Below, piece by piece: positions 41,893 through 51,657 of a stretch of 64,000 nucleotides of DNA. Origin of the DNA: Rhizobiales bacterium SYSU XM002 (GTDB taxonomy: Bacteria; Pseudomonadota; Alphaproteobacteria; Rhizobiales; Beijerinckiaceae); contig VWVY01000003.1 of assembly GCA_009846685.1 (NCBI GenBank), forward strand, positions 186,001 through 250,000. The letters are read 5' to 3'. Position 1 is the stretch's first letter. Each line of letters starts with the position of its first letter. The notes under the pieces are model-generated. The model did no database searches and was not told the origin of the DNA. It worked only from the letters and a program-made list of their open reading frames with translations. A program made the translations under genes and the position numbers.

Positions 41893-43530
41893 TCACGACA
41901 CCCGGTCGCGCAGGATGCGCCGGATGATCTTGCCAGTCGTCGTCAGCGGCATTTCGCTGATGAAATGGATCTCGCGCGGATATTCATGCGCGGAAAGACG
42001 TTCGCGGACAAAGAGCCGGATTTCATCCTCCAGTGGCTTCGAAGGTTCGAACCCAGGCTTGAGCACAAGAAAAGCGGTAACGATCTCGGTCCTCACCGGG
42101 TCCGGCTTGCCGATCACGGCCGCCAACGCCACTGCCGGGTGCTTGAGGAGGCAATCCTCGATTTCAACCGGTCCGATGCGATAGCCCGAAGAGGTGATGA
42201 GGTCGTCGTCGCGCCCGGTGAAGCCGATGTAGCCGTCTTCGTCGATCGCGCCCTGATCTCCCGTCGTCATCCAGTCGCCGATGAACTTCTCGGCCGTCGC
42301 CTGCGGCTTGTTCCAGTAGCCGAGGAACATCACCGGATCGGGACGGTGGATGGCGATCTGTCCGCGCTCGCCGGTTTCGCACAAGGAGCCGTCATCTCGG
42401 ATCACCGCGACACGATGACCTGGCACCGGCTTGCCGATCATGCCGGCGCGCGCGACCCCCATCGCCTTCGATGAACCGAGCACGAGGTTGCATTCTGTCT
42501 GGCCGTAGAACTCGTTGATCGGCAGACCAAGCACCTCGCGACCCCAATCGAACGTCGGCGTGCCGAGTGATTCGCCACCCGAGCCGAGCGAGCGCAACGG
42601 CATGCCGAACCGCTTCACCGGATCCTTCACAGTGCGCATCAGCCGAAGTCCGGTCGGCGGAATGAAGGCGTTCCGCACCTGCAACGCACTCATCATCGCG
42701 AAAGAGGCCTCGGGGTCGAACTTCTGGAACGCCCAGGCGACGACCGGCACGCCGAAAAAGAGGCCCGGCAGCAGGATGTTGAGAAGCCCGCCGGCCCAGG
42801 CCCAATCCGCAGGCGTCCAGAGCCGGTCGCCGGGCTGCGGGAGAAAATCATGGCTCATCTCGACGCCCGGCAGATGCCCCAGGAGCACGCGCTGGGCGTG
42901 GAGCGCACCCTTCGGCTGGCCGGTGGTGCCGGAGGTATAGATCATCAGCGCCGGGTCATCCGCGACGCTGGTGCGGGTCTCGAAACGATCCGCGCAACCC
43001 TCGACAAATTTGGCCCAGGCAATGGCGCCATCGCCGTCACCATCGATCGAAATTACCTGTTCGAGCGCAGGCGCGCCGGCACGAAGCGGTGCGAGCTTGG
43101 CCGCCCCTGTCGCATCGGTAAGCACGATGCGCGCACCGGAATCGGCGAGGCGATAGGCGAGCGCATCGGCGCCGAACAGCGCCGCCAGCGGCAGGGCGAT
43201 GGCGCCGATCTTGTACGCAGCCATATGCGCAATCGGCACGTACCGCCCCTGCTGGAGCAGGATTGCCATCCGGTCACCGGGCCTGAGACCGGCGCGAACC
43301 AGTGCGTGCGCAAGACGGTCCGCCTCCTGCCGAAGTTCCCGGAAAGTCAAAACGCGGGTCACAAAATCGACCCCGACCTCAATGATCGCCGGGGCATCCG
43401 GCTGGCTCCCGGCATGCCGATCGCAGCAGACACGGGCAATGTTGAAAGCTGTCATGTCTGGCCAGCGGAAGCGCCGGAACACGGCATCGTAGGTGCCGGG
43501 CGCGCCAAGGGTCGGTGAAATCGCAGGCAT
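41893..43530 (-). CDS. Acyl-CoA synthetase (AMP-forming; ACSM/medium-chain-like)
   Basis: A 545-residue adenylate-forming enzyme. The P-loop ALMIYTSGTTGQPKGALHAQR is near residue 180, YGQTECNLV gives the ATP/AMP motif, TGDQGAIDEDGYIGFTGRDDDLITSSGYRIGPVEIED the hinge, and PLTTTGKIIRRILRD the catalytic lysine. The layout matches acetoacetyl/medium-chain acyl-CoA synthetases of the ACSM class. The ATG at 43530 is preferred over an upstream TTG. It is divergent from terC across a ~200-nt region with paired palindromes. The acid substrate is not decided. Confidence 0.9.
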   Translation of the reverse strand: MPAISPTLGAPGTYDAVFRRFRWPDMTAFNIARVCCDRHAGSQPDAPAIIEVGVDFVTRVLTFRELRQEADRLAHALVRAGLRPGDRMAILLQQGRYVPIAHMAAYKIGAIALPLAALFGADALAYRLADSGARIVLTDATGAAKLAPLRAGAPALEQVISIDGDGDGAIAWAKFVEGCADRFETRTSVADDPALMIYTSGTTGQPKGALHAQRVLLGHLPGVEMSHDFLPQPGDRLWTPADWAWAGGLLNILLPGLFFGVPVVAWAFQKFDPEASFAMMSALQVRNAFIPPTGLRLMRTVKDPVKRFGMPLRSLGSGGESLGTPTFDWGREVLGLPINEFYGQTECNLVLGSSKAMGVARAGMIGKPVPGHRVAVIRDDGSLCETGERGQIAIHRPDPVMFLGYWNKPQATAEKFIGDWMTTGDQGAIDEDGYIGFTGRDDDLITSSGYRIGPVEIEDCLLKHPAVALAAVIGKPDPVRTEIVTAFLVLKPGFEPSKPLEDEIRLFVRERLSAHEYPREIHFISEMPLTTTGKIIRRILRDRVS

Positions 43531-43561
43531 CAAAATACCTTCACATCCAAGTGTTGCCCGG

Positions 43562-43605
43562 TTTTGCGCAAAATCTACTCATTTTGCAACGCACATGCGC
43601 GTTGC
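43562..43605. promoter_or_regulatory. Paired palindromes in the acyl-CoA synthetase/terC promoter region
   Basis: A perfect 12-bp palindrome TTTTGCGCAAAA (43562-43573) is followed 12 nt later by the inverted repeat GCAACGC-N6-GCGTTGC (43586-43605), and both share TTGC/GCAA elements. They lie 32-75 nt upstream of the acyl-CoA synthetase start and 126-169 nt upstream of terC. This is the architecture of an operator for a dimeric regulator, TetR or Lrp type for example; the regulator is not identified. Confidence 0.5.
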
Positions 43606-43616
43606 AGCCTCCCCTC

Positions 43617-43646
43617 TTGACAAAATGTGCTTTCGCCCCCTTTTAC
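43617..43646 (+). promoter_or_regulatory. Possible sigma-70 promoter of terC
   Basis: TTGACA is a consensus -35; the best -10 is TTTTAC after an 18-nt spacer, a weak match. It would start transcription about 75-80 nt before the terC ATG. I do not see a yybP-ykoY manganese riboswitch in the leader. Confidence 0.4.
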
Positions 43647-43730
43647 TGTCTGCGGTTACCGGGCCCCTCTGGCGCGATGCTTACGCGCGATGTCGGAACC
43701 ATTCATCGGGCTCCAACACGGTAACAAATC

Positions 43731-44732
43731 ATGGCCGAAGTTCTGTCTATTGCCCTCATGGGCAAGCCGCTCTGGATGTGGGCGGTCTTCATCAGCGTCA
43801 TTCTTCTCCTGCTCGCCTTCGACCTGGGCGTTCTCAATCGGGGCAACGGGGAGCTTGGCATCGGAAAAAGCCTCTGGCTCTCCGCCTTCTACATCGGCAT
43901 CGCGATGGCCTTCGGCGGTGGCATCTGGTGGGCCTACGAAACGGGTCGCCTCATCACCGAGGACGGTTCGCACGCCGGAATCGCCTATTTCACCGGCTTC
44001 TTCATCGAGAAGGCACTCTCGATCGACAATGTCTTTGTCATCTCCCTGATTTTCGCCTTCTTCGCCATTCCCGCGAAGTATCAGTATCGAGCGCTGGTCT
44101 GGGGCATTATAGCCGTCATCGTGCTCCGCGGGTTGATGATCGCTGCCGGCGCGGCCCTCATCCAGAACTACGGCTGGGTGCTCTATCTCTTCGGCGCCTT
44201 CCTGATCGCGACCGGCATCAAGATGCTGGTAGTGCCGGAAGCTGAGCCGGATGTTTCGAAAAACCCGTTGGTCAAATTCCTGCGCAAGCACCTGCGCGTG
44301 ACCGACGAGCAGCATGGACAGGCGTTTCTGGTGCGCAAGGCCGATCCGCGCTCGGGCGTGATGTCCACCTATGCGACGCCGCTTCTCCTCGCGCTGATCG
44401 TCATCAACATCGCAGATCTCGTTTTCGCGATCGATTCGGTGCCGGCGATCTTCGCGATCACGACCGACACCTTCATCGTCTACACCGCCAACATCATGGC
44501 GATCCTCGGCCTGCGCGCACTCTATTTCGCGCTCGCGGCGATGGTTCATCGCTTCGAGTATCTCAAATACGCGCTGGCGCTGGTGCTGGTGTTCATCGGT
44601 CTCAAGATCTTCTGGACCGATTTCGTCGGCAAACCGCATCCCGCCGTCTCGCTTGGCGTGACGCTAGGCCTCATTCTCGGCGGTGTGCTGTTCTCGCTCT
44701 GGAAGACGCGGCGGCAGAATGAGCCGGCCTAA
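43731..44732 (+). CDS. TerC/Alx-family integral membrane protein
   Basis: A 333-residue protein with about nine helices. The family signature is FFIEKALSIDNVFVISLIF near residue 98 and VVINIADLVFAIDSVPAIFAIT near residue 223, with paired acidic residues (E-x4-DN and D-x5-D) expected to bind Mn2+. Relatives (TerC, Alx/MntY) export manganese or take part in tellurite tolerance. The start MAEVLSIALMGKPLWMWAVF is direct. The central loop (LRVTDEQHGQAFLVRKAD) is longer than in TerC and typical of Alx. It converges on the Lrp gene with 4 nt between stops. Confidence 0.9.
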   Translation: MAEVLSIALMGKPLWMWAVFISVILLLLAFDLGVLNRGNGELGIGKSLWLSAFYIGIAMAFGGGIWWAYETGRLITEDGSHAGIAYFTGFFIEKALSIDNVFVISLIFAFFAIPAKYQYRALVWGIIAVIVLRGLMIAAGAALIQNYGWVLYLFGAFLIATGIKMLVVPEAEPDVSKNPLVKFLRKHLRVTDEQHGQAFLVRKADPRSGVMSTYATPLLLALIVINIADLVFAIDSVPAIFAITTDTFIVYTANIMAILGLRALYFALAAMVHRFEYLKYALALVLVFIGLKIFWTDFVGKPHPAVSLGVTLGLILGGVLFSLWKTRRQNEPA

Positions 44733-44736
44733 ACCT

Positions 44737-45201
44737 TCAGATCGGCAGCATCAGTTCCGCCTTCACCTCCTCCATCACGGCGTAGGAGCGCGATTCGCGC
44801 ACGCCGGGCATGGCGAGGATCGTCTGGGTCAGCAGGACGCGGTAGGCTTCCATGTCCCGCACCCGCGTCTTGATGAGATAGTCGAACCCGCCCGCGACGA
44901 GATGGCACTCGAGAATCTCGCGCGAGGCGCGGACAGCCGCTGCGAATTTGGCGAAGGCGTCCGGCGTGGTCTTGTCGAGCGTGACCTCGATGAAAACCAG
45001 CAGAGCCCGTTCCAGCAGCGCCGGATCGAGTTGAGCGTGGTAACCCTTGATATAACCGTCACGCGTGAGCCGCTTCACGCGCTCGGTGGTGGCTGTCGGC
45101 GAGAGGCCGACATTCTCTGCCAGCGCAACCGTGGACAACCGCCCGTCGCGCTGGAGCGCCCGCAGGATCTTGAGATCAGCTCGATCAAGTCCGTCCGCCA
45201 A
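44737..45201 (-). CDS. Lrp/AsnC-family transcriptional regulator
   Basis: A 154-residue regulator. The N-terminal HTH is LDRADLKILRALQRDGRLSTVALAENVGLSPTATTERVKRL, followed by the AsnC/RAM effector domain (VFIEVTLDKTTPDAFAKF, HLVAGGFDYLIKTRVRDMEAY). The start is the TTG at 45201 with AGGGGG 6-9 nt upstream, which gives the standard family length; the frame is open to 45348 but that part has no homology. Target genes are not evident; it is divergent from an outer-membrane barrel gene, and Lrp proteins commonly regulate neighbours and themselves. Confidence 0.88.
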   Translation of the reverse strand: MADGLDRADLKILRALQRDGRLSTVALAENVGLSPTATTERVKRLTRDGYIKGYHAQLDPALLERALLVFIEVTLDKTTPDAFAKFAAAVRASREILECHLVAGGFDYLIKTRVRDMEAYRVLLTQTILAMPGVRESRSYAVMEEVKAELMLPI

Positions 45202-45366
45202 TGTTGCCCCCTCTCTTTCACGCCCCGGTGACAGTAACAGGGTGATATTCCCGCTTTCAAGGCCATCCATTGGCGAATTCGCCCGATCGCCATCCCCGGA
45301 AACCATCTCTGGCGGGCATGGCAAGAAGCCGGGAAATACGATAACCAATCCTTTGCCGGCCCGGCG

Positions 45367-46164
45367 GTGGGGGTTCGATTGGCGATTAGGCGATCCGTTG
45401 TCATCCTAGCTGGAGCGTTGGCAGCGAGCGGCGCGCTGGCGCAGACGCCGCCGCAGGCCGGGTTTTCGCTGTCCTTCACCCTCGGTCCCGGCTGGAGTTC
45501 CAATCCGCTCGACGTGGCCGGACGAACCAAGGGTGACGGCAGTTTCGGGCTCGACCTTGCGCTTCGCCATCGCTGGAACCTCTGGGAAGGCGCGGGGTTC
45601 ACGCTCGGCCTCACTGGTTTCTCCGAGCAGTTCTTCCGAGAAACCGGCGGCGGCACCAATCGCCTCGTCGGCTCGGCAAGCTTCAGCCAAAGCTGGCAGG
45701 GCTTCACCTTCCTGCTCAACGCCGCCGCGCGCACCTCGACCAATCAACAACTCTCAGCGCATGATACCGCCTATCAGGACCTGACGGCGAGCGTCTCCCG
45801 CACATGGACGATACAGCCTGACCTGACCCTGACACCGACGATCGGTTTCGGGAGGAGGTTCTATCAGGACGGGAGCGAGGACCAATATCGCGCCCGCTTC
45901 GCGCTGGTGCTGGCGCGGAAGTGGGAGAAATGGACTTTCCGCCTCGGCGGCTCCCTCGGCTGGACGCTGGAAGACAAGACCCCGATCCTGCCGCGGATCA
46001 ACGATCGCAGCTACGGCGCCTTCGTCAGTTCGACCTACGAGTGGGAGAGGGATCGGGATATCGCGCTACGTCTTGGCTATTCGCGGACGCTTTCGAGCTA
46101 CCAGCCGAACCGCACCAAGACCTTCACGCTCGCGCCGCAGGTTTCCACCACCTTCCGGTTCTAG
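45367..46164 (+). CDS. Outer-membrane beta-barrel protein, unknown function
   Basis: A ~265-residue protein with a signal peptide (RLAIRRSVVILAGALAASGALAQ, cleaved after ALA). The mature part is a run of alternating beta strands (FSLSFTLGPGWSSNP, SFGLDLALRHRWNLW, DLTLTPTIGFGRRFYQ, ALRLGYSRTLSSYQ) ending in TFTLAPQVSTTFRF, whose terminal Phe is the outer-membrane insertion signal. About 10-12 strands fit the length. The start is a GTG at 45367 with weak support. It is divergent from the Lrp gene and its stop faces the terminator of the atp operon. Confidence 0.75.
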   Translation: MGVRLAIRRSVVILAGALAASGALAQTPPQAGFSLSFTLGPGWSSNPLDVAGRTKGDGSFGLDLALRHRWNLWEGAGFTLGLTGFSEQFFRETGGGTNRLVGSASFSQSWQGFTFLLNAAARTSTNQQLSAHDTAYQDLTASVSRTWTIQPDLTLTPTIGFGRRFYQDGSEDQYRARFALVLARKWEKWTFRLGGSLGWTLEDKTPILPRINDRSYGAFVSSTYEWERDRDIALRLGYSRTLSSYQPNRTKTFTLAPQVSTTFRF

Positions 46165-46197
46165 ACCGAGCAGCTGGCTATTGGGGTTGGGGTGACA

Positions 46198-46221
46198 ACA
46201 AAAAAGGCCGCTCGCGCGGCC
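46198..46221 (-). terminator. Intrinsic terminator of the atp operon
   Basis: The minus strand reads GGCCGC-GCGA-GCGGCC (arms 46206-46211 and 46216-46221) followed by TTTTTTGTTG, 28 nt past the atpC stop. Confidence 0.9.
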
Positions 46222-46249
46222 CTCTGAAAATCCAGAAAAGCCGTTCCGA

Positions 46250-46639
46250 TCAGTGACGAACTGCCGCCAGCATCGCCTGAAGCGCGTCGATGGTCTCCTG
46301 CGCGCGGGCACGGGCCTCATCGGTCCTGGCGTCGCGCAGGTCTTCCTGTGCGTCGCGAAGCTGGGCCGAGACCTTCTCTGCGTCGATGTCCTCAACCGCT
46401 ACCGCCTGCTCGGCAAGCAGGGTCAGGCCGGCGGGCGTCACGTCGGCGAAGCCGCCGCGCACGAAGAGGCGCTTACCGTTATCGACCGTGACGATGCCGG
46501 CGCGCAGCGCCGTCATGACAGGGGCGTGGTTCGCGAGAACCGTCATGTCGCCTTCGGCGCCGGGAACCACGACCGAGGTCGCATCGCCCGAGAAGAGCAC
46601 GCGTTCCGGCGAGACGAGTTCGAAGCTGAAGGTTGCCAT
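46250..46639 (-). CDS. atpC: ATP synthase F1 epsilon subunit
   Basis: A 129-residue rotor subunit of F1. The beta-sandwich domain opens with TFSFELVSPERVLFSGDATSVVVPGAEGDMTVLANHAP, the family signature, and the C-terminal helical hairpin follows (ALRDAQEDLRDARTDEARARAQETIDALQAML). An AAGGAA site lies 7-8 nt before the ATG. It is the last gene of the operon, 3 nt after the stop of the small 64-residue gene that separates it from atpD, and is followed by an intrinsic terminator. Confidence 0.95.
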   Translation of the reverse strand: MATFSFELVSPERVLFSGDATSVVVPGAEGDMTVLANHAPVMTALRAGIVTVDNGKRLFVRGGFADVTPAGLTLLAEQAVAVEDIDAEKVSAQLRDAQEDLRDARTDEARARAQETIDALQAMLAAVRH

Positions 46640-46642
46640 CGT

Positions 46643-46837
46643 CTATTCCTTGCTGTCGAGATCAGCGCCACCAGTTATCGAGAGCTCCAACTCTCCCAAA
46701 ACCGTAACGTCGATATACAGGCGGGTTCGATCCTCAAATTCGACCATGACCTCCTGAGGTCTACGTCGAACGACTTTCTTGACACGCAGACCAGCAAGTA
46801 TTTCGGTTGCTCGCTGGCCTTCCGCGCCCAGTTCCAT
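46643..46837 (-). CDS. Small protein of unknown function between atpD and atpC
   Basis: A 64-residue frame that fits exactly between atpD (stop at 46841) and atpC (start at 46639), with 3-nt gaps on both sides. The protein alternates polar and hydrophobic residues in a strand-like way (VRRRPQEVMVEFEDRTRLYI, GELELSITGGADL), which supports a real beta-rich fold. An internal ATG at 46746 is preceded by a perfect AGGAGG, so a 34-residue product is the alternative. Base composition is about 53% GC and third positions about 54% GC, far below the neighbouring atp genes, so its origin or coding status is unusual. I do not recognise the family. Confidence 0.6.
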   Translation of the reverse strand: MELGAEGQRATEILAGLRVKKVVRRRPQEVMVEFEDRTRLYIDVTVLGELELSITGGADLDSKE

Positions 46838-46840
46838 GCG

Positions 46841-48289
<1,449 letters not shown>

Positions 48290-48301
48290 TCAAATTTCGG
48301 A

Positions 48302-49177
48302 TCAGAGCGCTTCGGCGCCCGAGATGATTTCGATGAGCTCTTTGGTGATCTGGGCCTGACGCGTCCGGTTGTACTTCTGCGTCTGCTTCTTGATCATTTC
48401 GCCCGCGTTGCGGGTCGCGTTGTCCATGGCGCTCATGCGGGCGCCCTGTTCGGAAGCGGCGTTCTCAAGGAGCGCGCGGAAAATCTGCACCGCGATGTTG
48501 CGCGGCAGCAGCGCGCCGAGGATCGCTTCTTCCTCCGGCTCGTATTCGTAGGCCGCCTTCGAGCCCGAAGCCTCGCCCGCAGCGGGAATCTCCGCCGGGA
48601 CAAGACTCTGCGCGGTCGGGATCTGCTGGATCACCGAGCGGAAGCGCGAATAGAACAGCGTCGCGACGTCATACTCGCCGGCCTCGAACATCGAGATCAC
48701 ACGGCGGGCGACACCCTCGGCATCGGAGTAGCCGATCTGCTTCACGGTACGGAAATCGACGGTATCGATGATGTGCTTGCCGTAGTTGCGGCGGAGCTGC
48801 TCGAAACCCTTCTTGCCAACGCAGAGGATCTTCACCGTCTTGCCGGCGGCCAGCAGGGCGTTGATCCGGTCACGCGCAAGACGGACGATCGAGGAATTGA
48901 ACGCACCGCAGAGGCCACGTTCGGCCGTGCAGACGATGAGCAGATGCACCTGATCCCTGCCGTTGCCGGCAAGAAGCGCGGGCGCTGCCGAACCGGAAAT
49001 GCCGGAGGCGAGGTTCGCGAGCACCGTTTCCATCTTGGAGGCATAGGGGCGGGCCGCTTCGGCCGCCGCCTGCGCGCGACGAAGCTTCGCCGCAGCCACC
49101 ATCTGCATGGCTTTGGTGATCTTCTGCGTCGCCTTCACGGAAGCGATGCGGTTGCGGAGGTCTTTCAACGACGGCAT
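48302..49177 (-). CDS. atpG: ATP synthase F1 gamma subunit
   Basis: A 291-residue rotor shaft subunit. The N-terminal coil [35 protein letters not shown] and the C-terminal coil ([44 protein letters not shown]) are the family signatures, with the central Rossmann-like domain between ([11 protein letters not shown]). It follows atpA by 65 nt; that spacer contains a seven-base-pair hairpin (49207-49228), possibly adjusting the stoichiometry between alpha and gamma. It precedes atpD by 27 nt. Confidence 0.97.
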   Translation of the reverse strand: MPSLKDLRNRIASVKATQKITKAMQMVAAAKLRRAQAAAEAARPYASKMETVLANLASGISGSAAPALLAGNGRDQVHLLIVCTAERGLCGAFNSSIVRLARDRINALLAAGKTVKILCVGKKGFEQLRRNYGKHIIDTVDFRTVKQIGYSDAEGVARRVISMFEAGEYDVATLFYSRFRSVIQQIPTAQSLVPAEIPAAGEASGSKAAYEYEPEEEAILGALLPRNIAVQIFRALLENAASEQGARMSAMDNATRNAGEMIKKQTQKYNRTRQAQITKELIEIISGAEAL

Positions 49178-49242
49178 GAAACGGTCCTGCCCGATCCTTG
49201 AGAAGGAGGCCGCACCGGGGCGCGGCCTGCGACGTCAACGGG

Positions 49243-50775
49243 TTACGCGAAGCTCTTGGTGTAGCCTTCGACGATACCCTTCAGCTTGGCGGCGTTGTCG
49301 TCGGAGAGATCCTTCGACTTGCCGATCTCGTTGAGGAGCTCGACGTGCTTGTCACGCAGCAGCGAGAGAAGCCCGTCCTCGTAGGCGCGAACGCGGTTGA
49401 CCGGCAGACCGTCGAGGTAGCCGTTGACACCGGCGTAGATCACGCAGACCTGCTCTTCCATCTTCAGCGGCGAGAACTGCGGCTGCTTCAGCAGTTCGGT
49501 CAGGCGGGCACCGCGGTTGAGGAGGCGCTGGGTCACGGCGTCGAGGTCGGAACCGAACTGCGCGAAGGCCGCCATCTCGCGATACTGCGCGAGCTCGCCC
49601 TTGATCTTGCCTGCGACCTTCTTGGTCGCCTTGGTCTGGGCCGAGGAGCCGACGCGCGACACCGAGAGGCCGACGTTCACCGCCGGGCGAATGCCCTGGA
49701 AGAACAGATCCGTCTCAAGGAAGATCTGGCCGTCGGTGATCGAGATGACGTTGGTCGGGATGTAGGCCGACACGTCGTTCGCCTGGGTCTCGATGACCGG
49801 AAGCGCGGTGAGCGAACCCGAGCCGTTGTCGCCATTGAGCTTGGCGGCACGCTCGAGCAAGCGGGAGTGGAGATAGAAAACGTCGCCCGGATAGGCTTCG
49901 CGGCCCGGCGGACGGCGCAGGAGCAGGGACATCTGGCGGTAGGCGACAGCCTGCTTGGAGAGGTCGTCATAGATGATGACCGCGTGCATGCCGTTGTCGC
50001 GGAAGAACTCGCCCATCGCGCAGCCCGAGAACGGCGCGAGGAACTGCATCGGCGCCGGATCGGAGGCGGTCGCGGCGATGACGATGGAATATTCAAGCGC
50101 GCCGCGCTCTTCGAGAACCTTCACGAACTGGGCGACGGTCGAACGCTTCTGGCCGACGGCGACGTAGACGCAGTAGAGCTTCTGGCTCTCCGGGGCGCCT
50201 TCGGCGTTGAGCGGCTTCTGGTTGAGGATGGTGTCGAGCGCGATCGCGGTCTTGCCGGTCTGCCGGTCGCCGATGATCAGCTCGCGCTGGCCACGGCCGA
50301 TCGGGATCAGCGCGTCGACGGCCTTGAGGCCGGTCGCCATCGGCTCATGCACCGACTTGCGCGGAATGATGCCCGGCGCCTTGACATCCACGCGGGCGCG
50401 CTTGGCGGCCTTGATCGGGCCCTTGCCGTCGATCGGGTTGCCGAGCGCGTCGACGACGCGACCGAGCAGTTCCTTGCCGACCGGAACGTCGACGATCGCG
50501 CCGGTGCGCTTGACCGTCTGGCCTTCCTTGATGTCGCGGTCCGAACCGAAGATCACGACGCCGACGTTGTCGCTTTCGAGGTTGAGCGCCATCCCGCGGA
50601 TGCCGTTCTCGAACTCGACCATTTCGCCGGCCTGGACCTTGTCGAGGCCGAAGACGCGCGCGATGCCGTCACCGACCGAGAGGACCTGCCCGACCTCGGC
50701 CACCTCGGCCGAAGCACCGAAATTCTTGATCTGCTCCTTGAGGATCGCGGAGATCTCAGCGGCGCGGATGTCCAT
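49243..50775 (-). CDS. atpA: ATP synthase F1 alpha subunit
   Basis: A 510-residue non-catalytic nucleotide-binding subunit. The P-loop is [17 protein letters not shown] near residue 170, and the arginine finger lies in [19 protein letters not shown] near residue 370. [19 protein letters not shown] is the usual N-terminal helix that binds delta. It follows atpH by 18 nt. Confidence 0.98.
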   Translation of the reverse strand: MDIRAAEISAILKEQIKNFGASAEVAEVGQVLSVGDGIARVFGLDKVQAGEMVEFENGIRGMALNLESDNVGVVIFGSDRDIKEGQTVKRTGAIVDVPVGKELLGRVVDALGNPIDGKGPIKAAKRARVDVKAPGIIPRKSVHEPMATGLKAVDALIPIGRGQRELIIGDRQTGKTAIALDTILNQKPLNAEGAPESQKLYCVYVAVGQKRSTVAQFVKVLEERGALEYSIVIAATASDPAPMQFLAPFSGCAMGEFFRDNGMHAVIIYDDLSKQAVAYRQMSLLLRRPPGREAYPGDVFYLHSRLLERAAKLNGDNGSGSLTALPVIETQANDVSAYIPTNVISITDGQIFLETDLFFQGIRPAVNVGLSVSRVGSSAQTKATKKVAGKIKGELAQYREMAAFAQFGSDLDAVTQRLLNRGARLTELLKQPQFSPLKMEEQVCVIYAGVNGYLDGLPVNRVRAYEDGLLSLLRDKHVELLNEIGKSKDLSDDNAAKLKGIVEGYTKSFA

Positions 50776-50793
50776 CGGGTAAGCCTTTCCGTA

Positions 50794-51351
50794 TTAGCCG
50801 TTATTCATCGCGAGTTTCATCGCGTTGAGTTTCGTTTTGAGGGATGCGTCGATCATGCGGCTGCCCATCTTGACGACGAGGCCACCGATAATGGCGGGGT
50901 CGACCTTCTCGGTCAGCGAAATCTTGGAACCGGCCTGGCTCTCGAGCGCCTTGAGAACCGCCTCGCGGTTCTTGTCGGAGAGCGGCGCGGCAACCGTGAC
51001 TTCGGCGGAAACGATGCCAAGCTCCTCGGCGACCAGCGCCTTGTAGCCGGAAATCATGCCGCGGACGGCGAACAACCGGCGCTTGGCCGCAACGAGCTTG
51101 AGAAAATTCGCGGCGAGCCCGGTGATCTTGGCCTTCTTCAGCACCGCATCAAGTGCAGCGACCTGTTCATCGGCGGTAAAAACCGGATTCTTGACCAGCC
51201 GATCGAGATCGGCGCTGCTATCGAGCAGGGCGGCGAAGGTATCGAGCGCGTCGCCCACCTTGTCGAGCGCCTTGGATTCCTTGGCGAGTTCGAACAGGGC
51301 CAGAGCATAGCGGCCGGCAATTCCTGAAACGATCGGGCTGGATGAGGCCAC
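50794..51351 (-). CDS. atpH: ATP synthase F1 delta subunit
   Basis: A 185-residue stator subunit that ties F1 to the peripheral stalk. The N-terminal helical bundle begins IVSGIAGRYALALFELAKESKALDKV and the C-terminal region includes ITGLAANFLKLVAAKRRL and VTVAAPLSDKNREAVLKAL, both family-typical. Codon start MASSSPIVSG is at 51351. It is the first gene of the F1 operon; the promoter lies in the 306-nt spacer upstream, but I cannot place it. Confidence 0.96.
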   Translation of the reverse strand: MASSSPIVSGIAGRYALALFELAKESKALDKVGDALDTFAALLDSSADLDRLVKNPVFTADEQVAALDAVLKKAKITGLAANFLKLVAAKRRLFAVRGMISGYKALVAEELGIVSAEVTVAAPLSDKNREAVLKALESQAGSKISLTEKVDPAIIGGLVVKMGSRMIDASLKTKLNAMKLAMNNG

Positions 51352-51657
51352 GACAATCGACTTTCGCTTTTCACATTCCGGACCGGGACCCGGGCAATGG
51401 GTCGCACTGGCGCCCCCTCAGCCCTTCGTCCGCCGAAATGCCCCGCCAGGCGGGTCAATCAATGGAACAGCGCCACTGCCCGAGCAAAATGCTGCTCCGC
51501 AACGGTCGGGCGGTCGCTAACAAATCTTCAACCCTCGCGCAACCCCTTTCGCTCGGCTTGATACCCTACAAAGGGAGGGATGAGCGGATTCCGCAGCACC
51601 TTGGTTGCTGCAATGCAAAACCGGACTCGCCGGTTTCGGCCAAACTGCTGGCTCGAC
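51352..51657. other. Spacer between priA and the atp operon
   Basis: About 300 nt without a credible gene. It should hold the promoter of the F1 operon (minus strand). A frame at 51342-51671 on the plus strand lacks a ribosome binding site and overlaps both genes, so I do not take it. No hairpin with a T tract is visible after priA. Confidence 0.5.

Noticed and set aside
43600-43730. Manganese riboswitch (yybP-ykoY) upstream of the TerC-family gene
   Set aside because: The conserved loop sequences are not present in the leader.
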